A stretch of DNA of 11,377 bases. Origin: JBGPRB01 sp964422155. Lineage in GTDB: Bacteria > Chloroflexota > Dehalococcoidia > Dehalococcoidales > RBG-16-60-22. The notes under the pieces are model-generated. The model did not search any database. It was given only the letters and a program-made list of their open reading frames with translations, and was not told the origin of the DNA. The stretch lies in NCBI GenBank assembly GCA_964422155.1, contig CAYQZZ010000066.1, positions 1 through 11,377 on the forward strand. Direction: 5' to 3'. The position numbers were made by a program, and so were the translations under genes. Positions within the stretch are counted from its first letter, which is position 1. Each line of letters opens with the position of its first letter. Shown piece by piece: positions 7,972-11,377 of the stretch.

Positions 7972-8000
7972 TTGACATTATATACTCCGAGGTATACAAT
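7972..8000 (+). promoter_or_regulatory. Near-consensus promoter for a leaderless zinc-ribbon/recombinase operon
   Basis: TTGACA (7972-7977), 17 bases, TACAAT (7995-8000). The expected transcription start, about 7 bases further on, coincides with the ATG at 8008, and no SD precedes that ATG. This implies a leaderless mRNA for the first gene, with SD-based translation of the second. Confidence 0.7.
7981..7996 (+). promoter_or_regulatory. Quasi-palindrome in the promoter spacer, possible operator
   Basis: TATACTC-C-GAGGTATA is symmetrical apart from one extra G and fills the space between the -35 and -10 boxes. A protein bound here would block RNA polymerase, so it is a candidate repressor or autoregulation site. 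Confidence 0.35.
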
Positions 8001-8007
8001 ATATCAT

Positions 8008-8160
8008 ATGAACAATCGGAGGAGACTGAGACTAGTAACACTCATATGCTTACGTTGTGGTCACGAGTGGGTACCTAATAGACCTGTGGAACCAAAGGTA
8101 TGCCCCAGATGTAAGTCTCCCTATTGGAACAAACCCAGGTGGAAGGGGGTGAAAAAATGA
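8008..8160 (+). CDS. Small zinc-ribbon protein (50 residues)
   Basis: The product is MNNRRRLRLVTLICLRCGHEW..., with two Cys pairs, CLRC (about residues 14-17) and CPRC (about residues 34-37), able to bind one zinc. A basic N-terminus (RRRLRLR-like) and a basic tail (WNKPRWKGVKK) surround them. Aromatic residues in GHEW and SPYWNKPR are typical of a family of tiny zinc-ribbon proteins I have seen in Dehalococcoidia and archaea but cannot name. The ATG at 8008 is chosen because a TTG at 7972 lies in the -35 box. The stop overlaps the recombinase start (ATGA), so the two are translationally coupled. The setting suggests a DNA-binding helper or regulator of the recombinase, possibly acting on the palindrome in its own promoter; this is inference. 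It is intact although its partner is broken. Confidence 0.75.
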   Translation: MNNRRRLRLVTLICLRCGHEWVPNRPVEPKVCPRCKSPYWNKPRWKGVKK

Positions 8161-8396
8161 GAGCGGCGTTATATGCGCGGGTCAGCTCGGAGGAGCAGGT
8201 TGAAGGCTACTCTATTGATGCCCAGGTAAGAGCCTTCAAGAAACTTATCCAAGATAGAAACTGGGAAGAGTGCCATGAATACATTGATGAGGGGAAATCT
8301 GCCAGAAGCGACAATATTAATAAGCGTCCGGCATTCAAAGAAATGATAGGAGACGCTCTGGCAGTGTATGTAGTCAGCGAAAGTGGGACAGTATGA
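8157..8396 (+). pseudogene. Serine recombinase, N-terminal fragment truncated by an IS remnant
   Basis: The ORF starts at ATG 8157, with a G-rich SD (AAGGGGGTG) about six bases upstream; an in-frame ATG at 8124 lies inside the previous gene. Residues 1-68 match the start of the resolvase/invertase catalytic domain. MRAALYARVSSEEQ holds the conserved Arg8 and the nucleophile Ser10 (YARVS), followed by GYSIDAQ, then DEGKSAR and RPAFKEMIGDAL. Large serine recombinases normally run on to 450-550 residues with an FDVL..-DR-SR segment, a recombinase domain and a zinc ribbon. All of this is missing. From about Val70 the sequence YVVSESGTV and the stop are encoded by the inverted repeat of the inserted element. 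The fragment cannot catalyse recombination. The rest of the gene is not found on the far side of the element. Confidence 0.88.
8367..8390 (+). repeat. Left terminal inverted repeat of the IS remnant
   Basis: These 24 bases, beginning TATGTAGTCAGCG and ending GTGGGACA, are an exact reverse complement of 8732-8755. In the recombinase frame they encode the false tail and supply most of the sequence up to its stop. Confidence 0.95.
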
Positions 8397-8417
8397 GCCT
8401 TTGAAATAATAGACACT

Positions 8418-8615
8418 TTAAAGGCCATACCCCTGCTCCCTGGCGGTTCTATTATAATCCCTTCTGACTTCTAATGTCTTGTTTTTTACCTCCTTCCTTC
8501 TCTGTATTATTTTGTGTTGTTTGCCTGTGTAGACATCATAGGGTGTGACATTGCCCAGTCCTTCGTGATAATGCCGGTAGTTATAGTATTCGATGAAGAC
8601 CCTGATCGCTTCCTT
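8418..8615 (-). pseudogene. C-terminal end of an IS3/IS481-type transposase
   Basis: This minus-strand frame encodes 65 residues and a TAA stop. EAIRVFIEYYNYRHYHEGLG, then NVTPYDVYTGK and QRRKEVKNKTLEVRR, match the end of the integrase core (rve-type) domain in IS3/IS481-like transposases, where (W/F)I.YYN..RYHE.LG..TP..VY is typical. A TAG lies directly upstream in frame (8616-8618) and no start codon is available. The DDE catalytic Asp/Asp/Glu residues lie in the missing part. It is a remnant marking the 3' end of the original transposase gene. Confidence 0.85.
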
Positions 8616-8731
8616 CTAAAAGAGGAGGAGTGTGGCAAGGACTCCTGTTAAGCAAAGCTTTCTCCTTTAACTCGTTACCATCCGAGTATAAGGGGAACAA
8701 CTCACGGTGGTGTCACAGAAAAGGCCTGAAT

Positions 8732-8755
8732 TGTCCCACTTTCGCTGACTACATA
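8732..8755 (-). repeat. Right terminal inverted repeat of the IS remnant
   Basis: This is the exact reverse complement of 8367-8390. The TAG inside it (minus strand, 8749-8751) is the stop codon of the signal-peptidase-like ORF. Confidence 0.95.
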
Positions 8756-9717
8756 AACTTCCAAGCTGACGATTTAGTGAAAAAATGCCCTTTTGTATAC
8801 AGCGCCTTGGAGTTTACCAGACATCCCGGCGGCGATTGTATTCTTACCGGTGATGGAATTTCCCTTTGAGTCGAAGATATTTTACCCTCAAGCTCGTCCT
8901 TGACCTGTAATACCACAAGCGTTCTCTTTTCCAGTTCGCTAACTACTCTCTTTACCTTGGAAACTTCCCTCGCCGACTTTTCTGTTACGAAGGTGCGCGA
9001 AAAGCGATATAAAATTTGATTTTGCTCGATGGCACTATTCTTGAGCGCCTGCGATGCTTCACTGAGTCCCTGTATAGCGTGGGTATGGCTGGCCATATGA
9101 TGGGCATATTCCTGCATGGCACCGGCGAAACTTTCTAAAGCCTTTTCAGTAACTTCAAATCGATTAGAAAGCACCAGGCTGACCCGATGATTTTCCTCGA
9201 CAACAGGAGAAATAAACTCACGGAAACGTCTCCTCAAGGCGGCGCTTATTTCATTTGAGTAGAGGAATAATAACAGCAGAATAATAGCGATAGTGGTGAG
9301 AATGGTCCCCATTTGGCTATACAAAAAGATCAGAGGAAGCCCTAGATAAGGTATCTGGTATTTAATGGCGCCATAGATGTCATGAGCTTTGACCAGAAAC
9401 GGGTCATTACCAGTATTATCCCCTCCAGTTTGGAACTGTAATGCAGAAGGGCTTCCTTTAATCTCAACGACACGGTGTACTACAACTGGGGAATAGCCAT
9501 ATTTATCGCGAATAAAAGAAGGTGCTTTATATACAATGATATCACCCTCTTTAATTTCCTTCGCTACCAACGGTGTGGTAATAAGCAGACTGCCCGACCG
9601 AATTACCGGTTCCATACCGGACCCGATGACGGGGATAAAAGGCAGGTAGCCCCATATAGACAGGTAGCCGACTGCACAAACCAGTAAAATAGTGAGCAGT
9701 AAAAGTACCCGTTTCAT
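8749..9717 (-). CDS. Signal peptidase I-like membrane protein with coiled-coil tail, 3'-truncated by an IS
   Basis: The ORF (322 residues) starts at ATG 9717 with AGAGGT five bases upstream. An N-terminal helix (3-23), an extracytoplasmic S26 catalytic-type domain and a second helix (about 125-153) follow the ER/SipW-type plan. Box motifs are present: VVVHRVVEI with His81 replacing the bacterial Lys, and TGGDNTGNDPFLV with Asp100 and Asp105. The nucleophile box reads GSGMEP (32-37) where the family has SGSMEP. The residue before Met is thus Gly34, with Ser33 one place earlier. Either the enzyme uses a shifted Ser or it is inactive. Residues 155-290 are a charged, heptad-rich cytoplasmic tail, unusual for the family. 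The last four residues (WKFM) and the stop belong to the IS end, so the natural C-terminus is lost. It may have processed exported surface proteins such as the neighbour at 10170. No strong promoter was found upstream. Confidence 0.8.
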   Translation of the reverse strand: MKRVLLLLTILLVCAVGYLSIWGYLPFIPVIGSGMEPVIRSGSLLITTPLVAKEIKEGDIIVYKAPSFIRDKYGYSPVVVHRVVEIKGSPSALQFQTGGDNTGNDPFLVKAHDIYGAIKYQIPYLGLPLIFLYSQMGTILTTIAIILLLLFLYSNEISAALRRRFREFISPVVEENHRVSLVLSNRFEVTEKALESFAGAMQEYAHHMASHTHAIQGLSEASQALKNSAIEQNQILYRFSRTFVTEKSAREVSKVKRVVSELEKRTLVVLQVKDELEGKISSTQREIPSPVRIQSPPGCLVNSKALYTKGHFFTKSSAWKFM

Positions 9718-10169
9718 AAGTACCTCTGATAAGGCCTAAATCATCCGCTCTTTCTAGGCAATCAGTAATTACTATAACACATTTGTAAACATAGTTGATA
9801 AGCACCTCTATTGTAAGGTATTTTAAAATAAATTGAAACTCATAATCAGCTCGGTGCGTGACAACAATATGCAAACAGAACCATTAATTTTGGCAGGGAA
9901 AATGGGGTGGAGAAAAGCAAGAACGACATCAAGGTACCTCAATGATGGCCGCGGGAGTAAATTTCTCTTTACCCTATTTATGACTACGGTAAAGGGAATA
10001 TCATCCGATAATGGAATGCTTAGCTCAATAACATCACGGAAGGCTATTTCATGGTGTTGTTTTTCAAATTCCTGCGCACAATCCGTGGTACTGGGTCTCT
10101 GTCGCTCGTTTTGTGTCTGATGTAATCCGGTGCTTATATAGCCAGTAAAGCAATATTTCCCTGGCTGTT
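9718..10169. other. Intergenic stretch between two minus-strand genes, with a start-less open frame
   Basis: About 450 bases separate the surface protein (stop at 10170) from the signal-peptidase-like start. On the minus strand one frame is open from 10182 to a TAA at 9823 (about 119 codons). It reads protein-like in part (EFEKQHHEIAFRDVIELSIP, then FTVVINRVKRN), but has no ATG, GTG or TTG start before its last third and no SD. It could be a decayed gene. The overlapping plus-strand frame 9833-10120 has a Cys/Ser/Arg-rich composition typical of shadows. No promoter could be assigned with confidence. Confidence 0.3.
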
Positions 10170-11377
10170 TTAGATAACTATATCAGAGTATCGTTTTTTT
10201 ATGCGGCTTATAACAAACCAGCATAATAAAATGAAAGCTGCAATGGTCCCTGCCCAAAGCCACCAGTTAATCCAGAGTTCGCTTATAAAGTCCCCTGTGA
10301 GTTCACCTATCTGTACTGTGTATTTACCCAGTTCATCACCGACAGTCACCGTAAATGATACTGTCCGGGTCTGCCCGGGCTCAAGAATAGTCTCCTTTGT
10401 TTCTCGGTTTGCCCCGTTTATTTTCAAAATAACAGCATAGTTGCCCCGTTGTTCACCGTCATTGGTTACATCAACCGTAATAATTACCTCTTCGCCGGTT
10501 TTAATGATATAAGTTACCTTTTCAAAAATCCTGGATATAGAAGGCATAATATACAGATTACTCAGTCTAAAAGAGGCAGGCTGTGAAGCAGTTACAGGTC
10601 CAGGAGCAGGTGTGGGTATAATTGCAGGTGGTTCAGACACCTTTGCCAGCACGGCGAATACAGTAAAGTGATTTACCGGGGCGGTCAGTTTGCCTAGCTC
10701 GGCGACGCTGGTGGTTTCGGTCTCAAGATATATCCAGCCGTCTCTGGTGGTGTAGTAGGCCGCGCCAACCGATGTCACCTGGGCGGGCAGTTCGTTTACA
10801 TTATAGCCGAGCGTGAGTTTTATCGGTTTATCGAAGACTGTTCCCGAAGGTTTAAATTCATAGGCTTTACCGACCAACCGCGTATTTCCCGGAAGCTCCG
10901 GTGCCGGCGCTTCTCTAATTTCTATCAGGGTCACTACATTGCTGGCGTAATCGGATGCCCCGGTCCCCGCTTCTATTTCGAGCAGGTGGATTCCATCCGG
11001 ACTGGGTGCCTCCATATGTTTTACTGGTCGGCCATAGCTGTCGGCTAATTCCTTGGTTATTTTCCCCAGGAAATCTACGGTAAAATATTGTGGCACCTGC
11101 GTTGTCGGCGTTGGCGTAGGTGTTGGCGTAGGTGTAGGTGTAGGCTCCGGCGGTGGCGGTGGAGGAGGTGGTGGAGGTGGTGGTGGTGGCGGCGGCGGTG
11201 GTGGTGGTGAGCTGGACCCTGTGCCTGATAAAGCGACGTTAACGGGATTTTCATCCGGGTCGTTGGAGGGTATGGTCAGGTTGGCCGATTGAGCGCCGGT
11301 GGCTATTGGAGTAAAGACAAGGCTGATATTGGCCGAAGCGCCGGGCGTCAGTGTCTGAGAGGAGATATTGCCGCTGG
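10170..11377 (-). CDS. Modular cell-surface protein: ASH-like domain, poly-Pro/Thr-Pro stalk, CARDB-like domain, C-terminal membrane anchor (5' partial)
   Basis: The frame is open to the window edge, giving the C-terminal 401 residues; a GTG at 11096 lies inside the gene and is not a start. In order: an ASH/choice-of-anchor-D-like unit (residues 1-53), with TLTPGASANISLVFTP and IPSNDPDENPVNVALSGTG; three Ser and 20 consecutive Pro (57-76); then Glu-Pro-(Thr-Pro)6. A beta-rich domain follows (about 95-245), including DPGIHLLE-like and YEFKPSG stretches, of a kind common in Dehalococcoidia surface proteins. A second short Pro linker leads to a CARDB-like domain (about 268-363, VIITVDVTNDGEQRGNY, then EPGQTRTVSFTV). 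Last come a membrane helix (about 370-390) and a basic tail (RIKKR). This is a protein displayed outside the cell with its C-terminus anchored in the membrane. Its ligand or enzymatic role is unknown, and any catalytic module would be upstream. The Pro tract would need EF-P during translation. Confidence 0.85.
   Translation of the reverse strand, partial: SGNISSQTLTPGASANISLVFTPIATGAQSANLTIPSNDPDENPVNVALSGTGSSSPPPPPPPPPPPPPPPPPPPPEPTPTPTPTPTPTPTTQVPQYFTVDFLGKITKELADSYGRPVKHMEAPSPDGIHLLEIEAGTGASDYASNVVTLIEIREAPAPELPGNTRLVGKAYEFKPSGTVFDKPIKLTLGYNVNELPAQVTSVGAAYYTTRDGWIYLETETTSVAELGKLTAPVNHFTVFAVLAKVSEPPAIIPTPAPGPVTASQPASFRLSNLYIMPSISRIFEKVTYIIKTGEEVIITVDVTNDGEQRGNYAVILKINGANRETKETILEPGQTRTVSFTVTVGDELGKYTVQIGELTGDFISELWINWWLWAGTIAAFILLCWFVISRIKKRYSDIVI
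11148..11207 (-). repeat. GGN/CCN triplet tract encoding 20 prolines
   Basis: Twenty uninterrupted CCA/CCG/CCT codons on the minus strand give a 60-base GG-rich run on the plus strand, followed by a six-unit ACN-CCN (Thr-Pro) repeat down to about 11100. The tract can change length by slippage without shifting the frame, and the G-rich strand could fold into a quadruplex. Confidence 0.9.

Larger units (their letters stand above)
8359..8763 (-). mobile_element. Internally deleted insertion sequence remnant (IS3/IS481-like transposase, about 405 bp)
   Basis: Both ends carry the same inverted terminal sequence. A 24-base perfect match (8367-8390 against 8732-8755) is extended outwards by an imperfect block, so the ends read TGGCAGTG... 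(8359) and, from the other side, TGGAAGTT... (8763). Between them, on the minus strand, are about 115 bases of 5' end and then only the last 65 codons of a DDE transposase. The middle, including the catalytic domain, is gone, so it could move only if a related full copy acts in trans. The flanks (GACGCTC on the left, AGCTGAC on the right) show no clear target duplication; at best a 3-base GCT is shared if the ends are moved by one base. Both flanking genes are cut by it. Confidence 0.88.

Noticed and set aside
7972..7974. TTG as the start of the zinc-ribbon gene
   Set aside because: It is part of the -35 box TTGACA; the ATG at 8008 fits the promoter position.
8630..8869. Plus-strand ORF across the right end of the IS remnant
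   Set aside because: It spans the junction of the element and the signal-peptidase-like gene in antisense and has no family features.
9551..9874. Minus-strand ORF of 107 codons overlapping the signal-peptidase start
   Set aside because: More than half of it is an out-of-frame reading of the signal-peptidase-like gene, and it lacks an SD or any recognisable motif.
11094..11096. GTG as the start of the surface protein
   Set aside because: The frame continues upstream through Thr-Pro, Pro20 and an ASH-like domain to the window edge, so the GTG codes for an internal Val.
11053..11292. Plus-strand ORF with a long polyglycine run
   Set aside because: It is the antisense of the Pro tract of the surface protein; the minus-strand frame has recognisable ASH-like and CARDB-like domains on both sides.
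1..11377. CRISPR array, tRNA or rRNA genes
   Set aside because: No regularly spaced repeats and no tRNA-like arms were seen in any gap; the gene-free stretches are short and unstructured apart from the hairpins listed.

Overview
The window looks like a bacterial chromosome segment, most likely from an uncultured Dehalococcoidia-type member of the Chloroflexota. The supporting signs are a short lipoprotein signal followed by a Pro/Ala/Thr linker on a solute-binding protein, an archaeal-style type IV pilin N-terminus, an ER/SipW-style signal peptidase, and a wall-less-type surface protein built from ASH-like and CARDB-like domains with Pro/Thr linkers. Several near-consensus sigma70 promoters and Shine-Dalgarno (SD) sites argue for a bacterium. 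The lineage is an inference from style, not from a marker gene.

Layout. Bases 1-1784 (+) hold the end of a DUF1614-like membrane protein that overlaps, by 4 bases, a large pilin-like secreted protein. Bases 2181-6218 (+) are a peptide/nickel-type ABC importer cluster: a strong promoter, a family 5 solute-binding lipoprotein, a 369-base gap with a strong RNA hairpin, then two permeases 11 bases apart. No ATPase gene follows. Bases 6541-7455 (-) encode a two-cupin protein with its own strong promoter.

Bases 7972-8763 are the accessory part. A near-consensus promoter appears to drive a leaderless 50-residue zinc-ribbon gene that overlaps (ATGA) the first 67 codons of a serine recombinase. The recombinase is cut off by a 405-base insertion-sequence remnant (8359-8763) with 24-base perfect terminal inverted repeats and only the last 65 codons of its transposase. 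The other end of the same remnant truncates, from the opposite strand, a signal-peptidase-like protein (8749-9717). That protein has an unusual nucleophile box (GSGMEP instead of SGSMEP) and a long coiled-coil tail. The two broken genes and the absence of a convincing target duplication suggest that the element joined two formerly separate loci.

Bases 10170-11377 (-) are the C-terminal 401 residues of a large membrane-anchored surface protein that starts outside the window: ASH-like domain, 20-proline tract, six Thr-Pro repeats, a beta-rich domain, CARDB-like domain and a C-terminal membrane helix. The pilin-like protein, the signal-peptidase-like protein and this protein all belong to the cell-surface export theme. 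No tRNA, rRNA or CRISPR array was seen.
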